A stretch of DNA of 64,000 bases. Source: Scytonema hofmannii PCC 7110. Lineage in GTDB: Bacteria; Cyanobacteriota; Cyanobacteriia; Cyanobacteriales; Nostocaceae. Position 1 is the first letter of the stretch, and the number at the start of each line of letters is the position of its first letter. This document shows positions 38,402 to 48,234 of the stretch, piece after piece. The notes below the pieces were generated by a model. That model saw only the letters and a program-made list of their open reading frames with translations. It did not search any database and was not told where the DNA came from. Location: NCBI RefSeq assembly GCF_000346485.2, contig NZ_KQ976354.1, forward strand, positions 3,165,421-3,229,420, given 5' to 3'. The position numbers were made by a program, and so were the translations under genes.

Positions 38402-39361
38402 ATGTTTGGTGATGCAATTATTCAACCTGAATTATTAGATAGTCAAGCCCAAAAACTTCCCAACGCCCGTCAGATTCTGAGTGTAAAAGAATTAAGTATT
38501 TTGAACGATCGCTCCAACACTGCTGGGCTGGTTCATTTAACTGGACATCTGACTATCCTCGGATGCAGTGGCTACCTCTGGGCAACAAACTCTTGCAATT
38601 GGTTAGTGGCGATACCAGCACTGGCTATTTATGGCTTTAGTATTGCGTCCATGTTTGCACCGATGCACGAAGGTGTTCACCGAACTGCTTTTGCTAACAA
38701 TCGTTTGAATGAGGTTGTGGCTTGGTGTGCGGGAGTACTCTCTTTTTATAACAGCACTTTCTATCGGCACTACCACAAATGGCATCACCTTTATACTCGG
38801 GTTCCTGGCAAAGATCCGGAACTGACCGACCTCACACCACGCAACTGGGGTGAATATCTCTTGGTACTGAGTGGTTTACCTTGGTGGGTGGACAAAATAC
38901 GCGGGCATTGTCGCGTTGCTCTAGGTCAACTTGACGATTGCCCATTTATACCAGTTGCTAACCGAGCCGAAGTCATTAGCTCCACCCGTTGGCAATTAGC
39001 TGTCTATGCAGCTGCGATCGCTCTCTCAGTCACATTCAAGCAACCTTGGTTTGTGCTTTATTGGCTGCTGCCACTAATTATAGGTCAACCTATTCTGCGT
39101 TTTATTTTACTGGGAGAACACACAAATTGCTCGCTTGACGCTAATCCTTTGACAAATACGCGGGTAACACTGACCTTATGGCCTGTGCGATTTTTAATGT
39201 GGAATATGCCATTTCACGCAGAGCACCATTTATATCCATCAATTCCTTTCCACGCACTGCCTAAAGCCCATCAGCAGTTGAATTCATACTTTACCCACAT
39301 TGATCGGGGCTACATCAAAGTCAACCGGGATATTATAGCTAAATTGGGACAATTAGAGTGA
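38402..39361 (+). CDS. Membrane fatty acid desaturase family protein
   Basis: A 319-aa integral-membrane di-iron enzyme. I start it at ATG 38402; an upstream TTG is in frame. His boxes: HEGVHRTAF (HxxxH), HYHKWHHLYTRV (HxxHH) and HAEHHLYPSIPFHALP (HxxHH), with an extra His in GEHTNC. Four to five hydrophobic segments. The spacing and HxxxH first box resemble fatty acid and carotenoid hydroxylase/ketolase relatives more than the DesC type at 19991. The substrate cannot be told from sequence. It stands alone. Confidence 0.85.
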   Translation: MFGDAIIQPELLDSQAQKLPNARQILSVKELSILNDRSNTAGLVHLTGHLTILGCSGYLWATNSCNWLVAIPALAIYGFSIASMFAPMHEGVHRTAFANNRLNEVVAWCAGVLSFYNSTFYRHYHKWHHLYTRVPGKDPELTDLTPRNWGEYLLVLSGLPWWVDKIRGHCRVALGQLDDCPFIPVANRAEVISSTRWQLAVYAAAIALSVTFKQPWFVLYWLLPLIIGQPILRFILLGEHTNCSLDANPLTNTRVTLTLWPVRFLMWNMPFHAEHHLYPSIPFHALPKAHQQLNSYFTHIDRGYIKVNRDIIAKLGQLE

Positions 39362-39454
39362 TTACTTTTTCGGTCATGTGTAGCTTAATCGCAGATCGCC
39401 AAGGATGCTTGTGTCAGATTAAGCTAGGGACTTCCAAGAAATAAATTCTCCATC

Positions 39455-39545
39455 TTGTGGGGCGGGCGTCCTCGCCTGCCCTTCCTGCTGACGGGTGCCT
39501 GCCCTTCCTGCTGACGGGCGAGACGCCCGTACCACAAGAGATATC
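39455..39545. repeat. Dispersed GC-rich palindrome
   Basis: CTTGTGGGGCGGGCGTC at the left and GACGCCCGTACCACAAG at the right form an inverted repeat; the middle holds two direct copies of CTGCCCTTCCTGCTGACGGG. The same arms occur in the core of the MITE-like element at 23957-24093. The rest of the gap (39362-39681) should hold the psb34 promoter. Confidence 0.75.
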
Positions 39546-39681
39546 AATACTGTTCGGTTCTAGCCCTAAAGATTAGCTCCTCTTATGGATACTATTTATT
39601 TTTCTACGTCAAGTACTCTTGATGTTTTGTAACAATATTGTTATATTTATTTACATAAGATAATAAACAAGGAAACGAGCT

Positions 39682-39852
39682 ATGTATACCACTGTTAACG
39701 AAGACGGTATCCTCAATAACTACCCAACCGAGCCAAAAATGCAATTTGCTGAATACCCCGCTATTTGGGAGCAGCGTCAATATGTTATTCAAGGCGTGTT
39801 TGCTACGTTACTTGTCACGACTTTAGTTCTGGTTGCTTTTGCAGCTGGTTAA
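39682..39852 (+). CDS. psb34: Psb34-like (Ssl1498 family) photosystem II assembly peptide
   Basis: A 56-aa gene not long enough for usual ORF cut-offs. It begins MYTTVNEDGILNNYPTEPKM and ends with one transmembrane helix (YVIQGVFATLLVTTLVLVAF). This matches the Ssl1498/Psb34 family (MYTTVDEDGxLNNFAxEPxM...), single-helix proteins related to high-light-inducible proteins that bind photosystem II assembly intermediates via CP47. GGAAACGAG before the ATG is a weak ribosome site. There is no gene nearby that would form an operon. Confidence 0.88.
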   Translation: MYTTVNEDGILNNYPTEPKMQFAEYPAIWEQRQYVIQGVFATLLVTTLVLVAFAAG

Positions 39853-40033
39853 AACGAGTGGATTTCGCTATCAAAAACTTTGATCGACATTTGGGCTTCC
39901 CATTCTCACCCTGGCTTGATTGCTGGGGTTTTTCCATTGAAATGTCACCCGAACGGTAGTTTGTCCGAATGACAGATGCGACTAATGATAGATTAACTGC
40001 TGAAGATTTATTTATAAACACTCAAACGAAGAC

Positions 40034-41317
40034 TTAACCTTTTGCTTGTATGCGCCACTGTTTTTGAGTAAAAACAAACATGATAAGACCCAGCAACACA
40101 TAAGGTATTACTGTTGATGGTTCTGGAACCTGCTTCACCTCTGGAGGTTGGGTAACAACTGGAGGTATAGTTACATCAGGAGGTTGAGTTCCTAAAGGAG
40201 GCGTTGTTTCTCCAGGAGTTTGAGTTCCTACAGGAGGCGTTGTTTCTCCAGGAGGTTGGCTAACATCGGGTGTAGGAATAAAATTAGTCGCTGTCCCAGA
40301 AGAGTTATCTCCAGCGCCTCCCAATAGAAAAGGAAGTAGAGCTAGCAACCCAAGTAAATATGTGTAATTAAAACCACCACCTTGTTTAACAACTTCTCCT
40401 GCGGATAGGAAAGAAACAACTTCTCCTCCTAAATCTGGATCTAATGTCACTACCGAAGACGGGAAGTCAACAACGTCTCCTAATAGACCTTCTCCATCAT
40501 TTGAAGCAATTAATGTGTCAATTAAAGGTGGACGCCCCATGTTTTCGCCACCACCTTCACCAAAGTAAGGCATGGAGAGAACTTGGAGAAGGTTTTGTTG
40601 GAGCTGCACTTCATCTCCACTGTTTAAAGCATGCATTGCATGAGAAATGCGCGTCCAGTAATAATTTTCTGCTTGTGGTTCTAGCCCTAAAGCTTTAAAC
40701 TGCTGCTTAAGATTTGGGATTTTAGCGGCTTCCTCCATCAACAAACGTCCATAGGATTGTTTGAGATTCAACAATCCATTGCGAGGACTTAAAGAATCAT
40801 CTTTTCCCTGCAAGGGTGCCCAGTAAAATTTCTTGGTAATCTGTCCCAGACCCTGTACGGGTTCTCTGCCAGCTGCATATCCCAAAAGGTATCGATGCCC
40901 ATCCATGATGAAAGGGTTATCATCTTGCCAAAATGAGGCGAAGGGAATCTGTTCGAGACGTTCGGGCTTGTTGCCATAATGACTTGCAAATAGGCGGAAA
41001 TTCTCTTCTCCCCCGGCTGCACGCATAACCAATTGGCGAGCATTAGGTCCGTTATTAGATTCCACTAATTGCTGGAGTATGGCTCCCGTTTTGTTACAGG
41101 AAGGACCAAATCCCACACTACATTCAGCAATGCCTTGCATTTTGCTTAAGTCTTGTCCGGAAAGTTGGTATTGGAGATAACTTCCTTCTAAACCATTTTG
41201 AATTCCATAAGGTCCAACGTTTAGCTCGGCTGAGGCTTCTTGGGGTGCAGTCACGACTGCTGCTAACGATGAGACCGCAAAAGCGATTGATTTAACTGTT
41301 GACTGTTTCAAGGACAT
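40034..41317 (-). CDS. PEP-CTERM surface protein
   Basis: A 427-aa exported protein with a signal peptide (AFAVSSLAAVVTAPQEASA), a large domain of unknown type (GPYGIQNGLEGSYLQYQLSG...), an internal hydrophobic segment near residue 315 (YTYLLGLLALLPFLLGGAG), a Pro/Thr-rich linker of PPxGTQxPGETT units, and the C-terminal sorting signal VPEPSTVIPYVLLGLIMFVF plus basic tail. PEP-CTERM proteins are processed by exosortase and often end in the extracellular matrix. The 216-aa secreted protein gene lies 17 bp upstream in the same direction, so they are likely co-transcribed. Confidence 0.88.
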   Translation of the reverse strand: MSLKQSTVKSIAFAVSSLAAVVTAPQEASAELNVGPYGIQNGLEGSYLQYQLSGQDLSKMQGIAECSVGFGPSCNKTGAILQQLVESNNGPNARQLVMRAAGGEENFRLFASHYGNKPERLEQIPFASFWQDDNPFIMDGHRYLLGYAAGREPVQGLGQITKKFYWAPLQGKDDSLSPRNGLLNLKQSYGRLLMEEAAKIPNLKQQFKALGLEPQAENYYWTRISHAMHALNSGDEVQLQQNLLQVLSMPYFGEGGGENMGRPPLIDTLIASNDGEGLLGDVVDFPSSVVTLDPDLGGEVVSFLSAGEVVKQGGGFNYTYLLGLLALLPFLLGGAGDNSSGTATNFIPTPDVSQPPGETTPPVGTQTPGETTPPLGTQPPDVTIPPVVTQPPEVKQVPEPSTVIPYVLLGLIMFVFTQKQWRIQAKG

Positions 41318-41334
41318 TCACCTCTATTAAGCAA

Positions 41335-41985
41335 TTAAGATCCAGTTGAAGAGACTGTGGAAGAATTTAGATTTTGGGGGGAATTAATATTGATTGTGAT
41401 TCCCGTACCCTTAAGTTTTTCCCCTTTAACAGGGTGGTATAGAACAAATGCACGATTGGGTTGATCGAAGAGATAGCCACGAGGTGAGGCTTGTACCTTA
41501 CCTTCTTTGATTAAAGAAATAAAAGTTCCTATATACCTCTGAATACTCTGGAGATTCGCCTGTTTTGCTTTCGTATGATTTTGAATGAGGAGCATAAATA
41601 GCTCCAAGCTGCGGTTTTCTTGTCCCTCCATAAGACTGCCTTCTTCTAAAAAGGAAGTGGCTACTAGCTTTCCATCTACTTGCTGAACCTTTAAGAGAGT
41701 GTAGTAGCGCCCTTGCTTCCGAGGATCGCTTGCATAACAAGACCAAGAACCGTCAGCGTTCTCTGTAAAGCCTTGTTGTGCAAGGTAAGCAAGTGTGGAC
41801 GGGATCTGCTGGCTTTGTATAGGAGGCAACAAATTTTCTACCGTATCAAAGGCACAAATCTTTTGTGCTGTTTTTTCTTGAGGAGTTGCTGTAGCCTCTT
41901 GTGCTATTGAAACATTACACATAACAGCTAATGTAGATACTGAAAAAACAAATGTACTAAACAGATGAACAAATATATTATTCAT
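41335..41985 (-). CDS. Secreted protein of unknown function
   Basis: A 216-aa protein with a signal peptide (HLFSTFVFSVSTLAVMCNVS, cleavage likely after AQEA). The mature part has two cysteines (KICAFDTVENL and GSWSCYASDP), suggestive of one disulphide, and a C-terminal GTGITININSPQNLN tail. I do not recognise the family. It is first in a two-gene unit with the PEP-CTERM protein, so a joint role at the cell surface is plausible. Confidence 0.7.
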   Translation of the reverse strand: MNNIFVHLFSTFVFSVSTLAVMCNVSIAQEATATPQEKTAQKICAFDTVENLLPPIQSQQIPSTLAYLAQQGFTENADGSWSCYASDPRKQGRYYTLLKVQQVDGKLVATSFLEEGSLMEGQENRSLELFMLLIQNHTKAKQANLQSIQRYIGTFISLIKEGKVQASPRGYLFDQPNRAFVLYHPVKGEKLKGTGITININSPQNLNSSTVSSTGS

Positions 41986-42605
41986 GTGTATTTTTTCCTT
42001 ATAAATAAATTATTTGCAGGTAACCTGCTGTTTTTTTGTGAGTAAGCGTTCATATTTGGTTTCACATTTCTTGATCCAATTATGCAGATTCTGTTTCCGG
42101 ATTTACATGAATTTCCATATAAATCTTTAAAAAGAATGTATAAATTAAAGCTAGCTTCATAAATATAGTGTAGCATTTTTAATATTTTGTATCCGTATAA
42201 AAAAATTTGTTTTTTCAGAAATATAAAGTTTATTTCATATAGTTCACTATTTTGCGACTGAAAATAAAGCTTTCTAGATTTTTATTTTTAACTAAATTAA
42301 TTATAGCTTTAAATTCATAAGTATTTTTACTTAAAAAAGTTTTGTCAAATTACTGCTACGTAAGGCTTTGGAAGTAAAGTGCCAATTATAAAGTCAATTT
42401 TGACCTACTGACACCAAGTTTAAAGTTAACTTTATAAATAATTTCTACACAAGCTTTTTTAACAAGCTAATAACTTTATTGTTATTTCTTGGAACACATG
42501 AAATCATATTATGGTGTGATTTCAATCACACTGATTATGTGAATTTATTTGTTCAAAAAACGCCTTTCTATTATTAACCAATATTTTGCAATAATAGAAA
42601 AATAT
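41986..42605. other. AT-rich intergenic region
   Basis: Some 620 bp of AT-rich DNA without supported frames; a 64-codon minus-strand frame at 41982-42176 has no family features. It should hold the promoter of the 41985 gene. Several T-runs and short dyads are present but none is compelling. Confidence 0.5.
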
Positions 42606-42655
42606 GGTCACTGGTCACTGGTCACTGGTTACTGGTCACTGGTCACTGGTCACTG
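42606..42655. repeat. STRR heptamer array (TCACTGG)7
   Basis: About seven copies of TCACTGG with one TTACTGG variant. The right end is inside bioF and provides its terminal codons and stop. Confidence 0.92.
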
Positions 42656-43808
42656 TCAAAGCTTCTACTAATTTCTGGATATGTTCGACTTTGTGAGTTG
42701 CCATCACAGAAATCCGTATCCGACTGGTGGGAACGGTAGGGGGACGAATAGCAGGAGCAAAAATGCCATAAGATTTAAGATGCTCTCCTACTTTCAGTGC
42801 ATCGGCTGCATTGGGCAACTGAAAGCACAAGATGGGTGATTCAGAAGGTAGCAATTTCAAGTGGGGAATCTGTCGTTCCATGAATTGTTTGAGATAAGCA
42901 ACGTTCTGCCACAACTGGATGCGACGTGGCGGTTCCTCCAACACTATTTTTATTGCTGCTAGCGCTGCTGCAGTATCAGCAGGTGACAGTGCTGTAGTAT
43001 AAATCCAACTTGGGGAGCGGTTTCTCAAGTAATCGATTAAAGTTGCACTTCCTGCTACATAACCGCCCAAACTACCCAAAGCTTTACTTAAAGTGCCAAT
43101 TTGAATTAACTGCTTTCCACTACACCCAAAATGTTCAACACAACCCGCACCCGTGTCTCCGAGCACTCCTGTGGCATGGGCTTCATCTAAAAGCAACATA
43201 CAACCAAATTGGTCAGCTAGTTCTAAGATTGCAGGTAAAGGACACAAATCGCCATCCATGCTAAAGACGCTATCGCTAAGAATTAGGCAACGTCGATAGT
43301 TTTGCCGATGTTCACTCAATTGAGTTTTTAAATCTTCAACATCACTGTGACGGTATTCTATGATGGCAGCACCACTGAGGGTTGCCCCATTTTTTAGACT
43401 GGAATGGTTGTATTGATCGGATAAAATTAAATCTCGCTTGCCCACTAGCGCTGTGATAACGCCTAAGTTCGTCAAATAACCCGAACTGAAAACTACTGCA
43501 TCCTCTGTTTGTTTGAGGGATGCGATCGCTTGTTCCAAATCTCTATGCAGTTGGCGATGTCCGCTAAGTAACCTCGAACCCGTGCTACCAGTACCAAATT
43601 CTTTTACTGCTGCTGCTGCTGCCATTACGAGGCGATCGTCACCTGCTAGTCCCAAATAATCATTACTAGCAAAATTTATCACCTCTCGTCCTTCCAAAAG
43701 AACTGTCGCACCAGGGCGACTTTGGATAGTTTGTACAGTACGATACCAGTCAGCTCGGTGAATGGTTTCTAGAGATTGTTCCAACCACGTATAGGGGTTA
43801 CCGGACAT
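42636..43808 (-). CDS. bioF: 8-amino-7-oxononanoate synthase
   Basis: BioF is the PLP-dependent enzyme that joins pimeloyl-ACP and alanine in biotin synthesis. I start it at ATG 43808 ([20 protein letters not shown], 390 aa); the frame is open to a TTG at 43886. Family regions: [59 protein letters not shown], and the PLP-lysine in [20 protein letters not shown]. The last residues LTVTSDQ and the stop come from the STRR array. The gene lies 75 bp after the conserved gene at 43883, same strand. Confidence 0.95.
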   Translation of the reverse strand: MSGNPYTWLEQSLETIHRADWYRTVQTIQSRPGATVLLEGREVINFASNDYLGLAGDDRLVMAAAAAVKEFGTGSTGSRLLSGHRQLHRDLEQAIASLKQTEDAVVFSSGYLTNLGVITALVGKRDLILSDQYNHSSLKNGATLSGAAIIEYRHSDVEDLKTQLSEHRQNYRRCLILSDSVFSMDGDLCPLPAILELADQFGCMLLLDEAHATGVLGDTGAGCVEHFGCSGKQLIQIGTLSKALGSLGGYVAGSATLIDYLRNRSPSWIYTTALSPADTAAALAAIKIVLEEPPRRIQLWQNVAYLKQFMERQIPHLKLLPSESPILCFQLPNAADALKVGEHLKSYGIFAPAIRPPTVPTSRIRISVMATHKVEHIQKLVEALTVTSDQ

Positions 43809-43882
43809 CTTAAACAGAGGTGTGTTTTGTTTTCCCCTCCAAGATAAGATAATATTGACGCTAATTACGACACAAAACCGAG

Positions 43883-44332
43883 TCAAACCAGGGTTGGAGG
43901 ACAGTAGCCCAACCCGTTGATAAACTGTTGTCGGAATGCTTCAATGTCCTCGCGTTGCGGACTGCCATGAGAAACGACAGCAACTTGGTATTTATGCATA
44001 ACATTAACTGGAGAGTGTCCAGCTGCCAAACTTTCCAAAGCCATGCTGACGCGCTTTGACGGTGAGTGAGGAATGCCTAATTCATTCAAGAATGCCTTGA
44101 TGTCTCCATCTAGCTGGGGATTAATGAGAGATTTCAGTTTAATTTTGATCACCCAACCATCAATTTGACTAATTACAGTGATAAAGCTGACAGGGATTTG
44201 AGGTTTGCCACGTAGGAATTCAATGAGCCGCAGTGTGAGGCTAGTATTCGCTAAATAGTAAAGATATTCCATATCAGTTCCTAGGAAAGAAACCAATTCG
44301 CCGTTTGACTGGGGTGAATTGGGGTTGGTCAA
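43883..44332 (-). CDS. Conserved hypothetical protein (149 aa)
   Basis: A soluble 149-aa protein, upstream of and in the same direction as bioF. I do not recognise the family. It has an alternating helical pattern ([40 protein letters not shown]) and a conserved-looking end ([20 protein letters not shown]). No motif for catalysis or metal is visible, and no signal peptide. It may be co-transcribed with bioF, but that says little about its job. Confidence 0.65.
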   Translation of the reverse strand: MTNPNSPQSNGELVSFLGTDMEYLYYLANTSLTLRLIEFLRGKPQIPVSFITVISQIDGWVIKIKLKSLINPQLDGDIKAFLNELGIPHSPSKRVSMALESLAAGHSPVNVMHKYQVAVVSHGSPQREDIEAFRQQFINGLGYCPPTLV

Positions 44333-44516
44333 CTTTAAAGTTAGGACAACAATTTGAGGAACTTGTGGGGATTGTCAATCCTCGAATAGAAGGATAGTCA
44401 TTTGTGAACTAGCCCATTCCATAGGAACTGAAGCCATATACTTAGCACATAGCGTCTCTGCACTTGATGTGGCTAGTATCACCCGATCGCAAAGCTGACT
44501 TGTAAAGAAATTTCGT

Positions 44517-44810
44517 TTAACTTTCTGTTTCAGATTTTTGAGAATTGTGAAGAGCAGGAGAATTCTTAGAGGAAATAGAATAAGGGTATTCAGGTGACGC
44601 ATCTAAGTGGGGTTGGGGAGACTGTTCTAAAGTTGCTTCACCAATCGCATTATTAAAGTAGGATTCAAAAAGTTTGTCGTAGTTGGATGCAACAGCTAAA
44701 AATGCCCCCCCTAGAATATATATAGGTAGAGGCAACTGAAATTCTTTGATCCAGTCGAAAAACTCTGCTAAAGCAAACAGTACCAGAAAGCAAGCCAGCC
44801 AAACTCTCAT
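44517..44810 (-). CDS. Small membrane protein, unknown
   Basis: A 97-aa protein with two hydrophobic segments (VWLACFLVLFALAEFFDWI and LPIYILGGAFLAVASNYDKL) and a polar Ser/Pro/Gln-rich tail. The N-terminal part resembles small conserved cyanobacterial membrane proteins; the tail is low-complexity. It lies about 180 bp upstream of the 149-aa gene, same strand. Function unknown. Confidence 0.6.
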   Translation of the reverse strand: MRVWLACFLVLFALAEFFDWIKEFQLPLPIYILGGAFLAVASNYDKLFESYFNNAIGEATLEQSPQPHLDASPEYPYSISSKNSPALHNSQKSETES

Positions 44811-44896
44811 CCCTCTATCCCAAAATTACAACAACTTTAACCTATTGTAATTGAAGGTTTGCTGAATCTCGTGCATCAGTAGTTATGTAATATAAA

Positions 44897-45781
44897 CTAC
44901 AAGTATTGCTGTAGCAAACCAATCACTATCTCTGGTACTTCTAGATGGGGCAAGACTCCTGCATCTGCGATCGCGTGAAAACCCCGAATTGAAGTAGGAT
45001 TTAACTTGACCAAACGCTCTCCCAACTTAATACTTGTAAACTGTGCTTCTTCTCCCCAAAAAATCACCGTTGGAATGGTCAGTTGTTGAATATACAAGCT
45101 CAAATCAAAGTATAAGTCTCCCCGTAAAAATGCCAATGCTGCAAACTTAGCATTAGGCTGTTGTGCAGAAGCTAAGTAAGCCTGTACCATCTCTTGAGAA
45201 ACACGCTGTGGATTTGCAAAGAGAAAACTTTGCAAAAAATTGCGTACAGCCAACTCATTTTCTGCACCTAAAATGTAAATTAAATTATCTAACAGAGGTG
45301 TATTGATGATTTGCAGGGGTAGCCTGCGTCCCGCACCTTGTCCAAAGTCATCAAATCCTGATGGGCATACCAAATACAGTGCTTGGAATAAAAAAGGTTG
45401 GGCAATGGCAAGACGTATCGTTAAAGCTGCTGTTAATGAAGATGCAACCACTGTCACGGGTGTGGGACAAGTTTGTCTGATAAACTCAGCTAAAATACTC
45501 AGGTAATCTTTAACTTGATAATCCCGCACGGGATGAGCCGATTCACCCCAACCAATTAAGTCGGGAGAAAATATGTGGTGAGTCGTTGCAAACGCCGGGT
45601 AAACTTTAGACCATTCATAGGCAGAAGCCCCGCCACCAAAATTGTGCAGAAAAACAAGGGTTGGTAAATCTTCAATCTCGGACGTTATCCAGGGTACAGC
45701 CGTTTGGGTGTAGTAAACCATAAACCCCAAGGATGTATTGATGACTTTCTGACCAAAACCAGGGGGTTGAAATTGAAGCAT
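44897..45781 (-). CDS. Alpha/beta hydrolase fold protein
   Basis: A 294-aa hydrolase-fold protein. Strand and oxyanion region: LVFLHNFGGGASAYEWSKV; substrate gate DLIGWGESAHPVRDYQVKDY; the elbow is VVASSLTAALTIRLAIAQP, where the usual GxSxG is ASSLT, so the nucleophile Ser is there but both Gly positions are altered. A candidate acid is in FWGEEAQFT and the His is in AGVLPHLEVPEIV. Whether it is an active esterase is uncertain. Substrate unknown. It stands alone. Confidence 0.82.
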   Translation of the reverse strand: MLQFQPPGFGQKVINTSLGFMVYYTQTAVPWITSEIEDLPTLVFLHNFGGGASAYEWSKVYPAFATTHHIFSPDLIGWGESAHPVRDYQVKDYLSILAEFIRQTCPTPVTVVASSLTAALTIRLAIAQPFLFQALYLVCPSGFDDFGQGAGRRLPLQIINTPLLDNLIYILGAENELAVRNFLQSFLFANPQRVSQEMVQAYLASAQQPNAKFAALAFLRGDLYFDLSLYIQQLTIPTVIFWGEEAQFTSIKLGERLVKLNPTSIRGFHAIADAGVLPHLEVPEIVIGLLQQYL

Positions 45782-46012
45782 AAATTAATCCCGCATAATT
45801 CGTAATTTGTAATTCGTAATTCGTAATTTTGTTATTATGGACTACAAACTCTTTCTAAATATTAAGCACGGTTAGCTTAATCCAAGAGAAGCCTCTCATT
45901 CACTCTGTACTCAGAGGAATGATGAGATGAATCTTGGGGCAATGACGAATTGACTTCCGACTTATGTTAACCGTAGGTTAACGCGGGAGTGAAGTCGATG
46001 AGGAATTGCCAA

Positions 46013-47344
46013 TTACGGCACGATTTGACATAAACCAGATCTCCTTTTAACAGGATTGACTTTATTAACGTTAACCACCTTATTTTTGACACCAGGATAG
46101 TTTTTCAACTTCACACCAGTACCTAAGTTTTGCATTCCAATAACTTCGTATACCTGACCTTCAAATTGAACTAAATCCTTGGGTTGGTATCGGTAACGGT
46201 ATTTTTTAATTCGACGTTGCCCTTTTGATACTTTGTGTTTCCGGTAAAGTCTCAAGTTTTCACCATTTTTTTGTTTGTTGCGAGTTCTCCTACCTGAGGA
46301 TAATTCCGAACCAGATTTAGTTGAGCCGTCTCTACTATCAATATATTTGGCATCATAGAACTGCTCCATCGAGCGCTTATTTCGCCTAATTTGTTCTAGG
46401 ATTAATGATTCTACTCTTTTCTGAATAGTACCACCTGCAACAACAAATGCATCGTTGTGATGAGATTTTTCTATTTTAAATTCTCTTCTAATGCCTTTGG
46501 TGATGTAGCCATAAGTTGAACTATATCGTCCATCATTAGTCAAACGCCATCTAACTGTTGTCATAAAGGTTTCACCTTTAAATGACTTCAGCTTTGGCTC
46601 CCATCCACAAAGGAAACCACTCTTTTTATGATTTTTGGATGCATGGCATTTATTACATAAGGTAATCAGGTTGGCAGGTCTATCTGTTCTGTCTTCTTTC
46701 CAAAACCCTAAGTGATGTACTTCTAATATTGGATTGACATCTTTATTTTTACAATTGGGGTTTTGACATTTATGCCCATCTCTGTGCAAAATGTATTCAC
46801 GTAAATTATCAAAGCCATATTTTTCTCCCTGTTGATAACCCACACCTTGGATTTCAGCATCCTTTATTCTCTGAATGTCAAAACTAGCTACTTCAATCGT
46901 AATTTTTTTGACTGGAACTATTTTCTGAATTTTATCAATGATTTTGTGATGAGTATCTAGTTTGTGCTGAATACTTGGTGCTAGCCAATTGTCTTTACGC
47001 CTACGATTATCAAATCTTGGCGCACGATATCTTTTTCTATTTCTTCTTTGCTGACGGTATTTTTTTCGTTCTGTCAATCGTTCAGACACACCTTTTAACA
47101 TCTGAACTTCACCACCAATTAATTCTTCTTTCTCGTTGACTACACTGTACCCAATATTTTGATAACCTGCATCAATCCCTAAATTTCCTGGTTGAGTATA
47201 ACCACTAGAACCATAAATTAATTGAATGGTAAATGGAGCGCGACAATAAATTTTGGCTTTCCCTTCCTTCAAAAGCAACCGAGCTTTACGGGGAGTCGTA
47301 GGCATTAACGGTTTGCCGTGTTTGTTGACAACGTAGACTTTCAT
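46013..47344 (-). CDS. iscB: IscB, OMEGA RNA-guided nuclease
   Basis: A 443-aa IscB, the family ancestral to Cas9. Domains in order: PLMP motif (VNKHGKPLMPTTPRKARLLL, residues 5-24), RuvC-I Asp in NLGIDAGYQNIG, Arg-rich bridge helix (RRNRKRYRAPRFDNRRR), RuvC-II Glu in ITIEVASFD, HNH nuclease (HRDGHKCQNPNC, LEVHHLGFW, ANLITLCNKCH), and RuvC-III in KSHHNDAFVVAGG. The C-terminal part is the TAM-interacting region. All catalytic residues are present, so it should be active with an omega-RNA. The likely RNA is directly upstream (47345-47640). Start ATG 47344. Confidence 0.96.
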   Translation of the reverse strand: MKVYVVNKHGKPLMPTTPRKARLLLKEGKAKIYCRAPFTIQLIYGSSGYTQPGNLGIDAGYQNIGYSVVNEKEELIGGEVQMLKGVSERLTERKKYRQQRRNRKRYRAPRFDNRRRKDNWLAPSIQHKLDTHHKIIDKIQKIVPVKKITIEVASFDIQRIKDAEIQGVGYQQGEKYGFDNLREYILHRDGHKCQNPNCKNKDVNPILEVHHLGFWKEDRTDRPANLITLCNKCHASKNHKKSGFLCGWEPKLKSFKGETFMTTVRWRLTNDGRYSSTYGYITKGIRREFKIEKSHHNDAFVVAGGTIQKRVESLILEQIRRNKRSMEQFYDAKYIDSRDGSTKSGSELSSGRRTRNKQKNGENLRLYRKHKVSKGQRRIKKYRYRYQPKDLVQFEGQVYEVIGMQNLGTGVKLKNYPGVKNKVVNVNKVNPVKRRSGLCQIVP

Positions 47345-47640
47345 GATTTGTATTCCTAATAAACAGGTAATCGCCTTACAGCGTGGTTCCCTTTGCCAAT
47401 GTTTATCCAGGTTTTATACCAGCAACACTTTTCCTCTTCCTGTAGAAATGTTTAATCACTGGTCGTAGAGTTCAGAACTAGGGATCGAGACGCTACTCTC
47501 TGTATTCTGAAGTACCTATATATTCTGGTTAAACGTGGTGATTTCTTGCGTAACGAACCACCTAGGCTAATGACGTACTTCCTAATTTCTTAAGAAGCCC
47601 ACATTCACCCTGTACCCAGGGGAATGTGTGGAGTCGTCAC
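47345..47640 (-). ncRNA. Probable omega-RNA of IscB
   Basis: In characterised IscB loci the guide RNA is encoded just 5' of iscB, beginning with the guide outside the element's end. Here the 296 bp upstream of iscB start (on the minus strand) with GTGACGACTCCAC and a stable hairpin (CACATTCCCC with GGGTGAATGTG), then structured sequence to the iscB ATG. The predicted guide is the DNA just outside, minus strand of about 47641-47656 (CTTTTATCTTCCG). This is inference from position and hairpin. Confidence 0.6.
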
Positions 47641-47741
47641 CGGAAGATAAAAGACTCAGAGGTAGTTTCTTGTAGTGGGAAACGTACATTATTATAACTT
47701 AATTGGGGAATAATTAATATATAGAGTTAAAAGTACTGCTT

Positions 47742-47963
47742 ATGCCCTTAACAACCTCTGCTTGTTGTGCGGTTACCCTGAATCAACAACAGGAGCAAAA
47801 TATTCAGCTTCACAAGCAATGCGCTGATGCTTCAGCCAACAACAGTAAGTGTACATCAAAAACTTGCACTGTGACTGTTGTTGAAAATGGTCGAGTTGTC
47901 GTCAAACCAGCACCAGCACAACCTCAAGAAGATTCTACGACTCGGCTTTTAGGACTGATTTAA
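47742..47963 (+). CDS. Small Cys/Gln-rich hypothetical protein
   Basis: A 73-codon frame starting MPLTTSACCAVTLNQQQEQN and containing ADASANNSKCTSKTCTVTV. Five cysteines, no signal peptide or helix. I do not recognise the family. The frame starts well after the iscB element and has protein-like composition, but a ribosome site is not obvious. Confidence 0.4.
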   Translation: MPLTTSACCAVTLNQQQEQNIQLHKQCADASANNSKCTSKTCTVTVVENGRVVVKPAPAQPQEDSTTRLLGLI

Positions 47964-48234
47964 TTCTTCACCACAAAGGTGCGAGATATTGGTTGCTGTT
48001 TTCTCCTAAAATGTTTGCAACCAGTACAGTTTGGCTATTTTGTTAGGTAGAAGCTTAAGAATGTGAAAACTATGCGATATTATGTAATGATGTTTAAAAA
48101 ACTAATGTACTCGCATCCCAAGCCCTCCTTACCTCTACCTTTGTGCTTGTAACATTCCAGGCATCTCTCTAACGAATGCTGACTTAACTGTTTTGCTGAG
48201 GGTTTCAAAAATTTCTTGACTAACTAGCTGTCTC

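Larger units (their letters stand above)
45888..47640. mobile_element. Solitary iscB element
   Basis: iscB is bracketed by two related hairpins in the same orientation: GAAGCCTCTCATTCACTCTG and its complement at 45888-45927, and GAAGCCCACATTCACCCTG with GGGGAATGTGTGG at 47594-47630. The right hairpin is followed by GTGGAGTCGTCAC. A GTTAACC..GGTTAAC palindrome lies near 45966. No tnpA is present, so mobilisation would need a transposase from elsewhere. Boundaries are approximate. Confidence 0.65.

Noticed and set aside
39765-40021. Frames of 64 and 68 codons overlapping psb34
   Set aside because: Out of frame or antisense to the clearly recognisable 56-aa Psb34-like gene.
44375-44602. 75-codon minus-strand frame
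   Set aside because: Overlaps the better-supported 97-aa membrane protein gene in another frame and has no family features.
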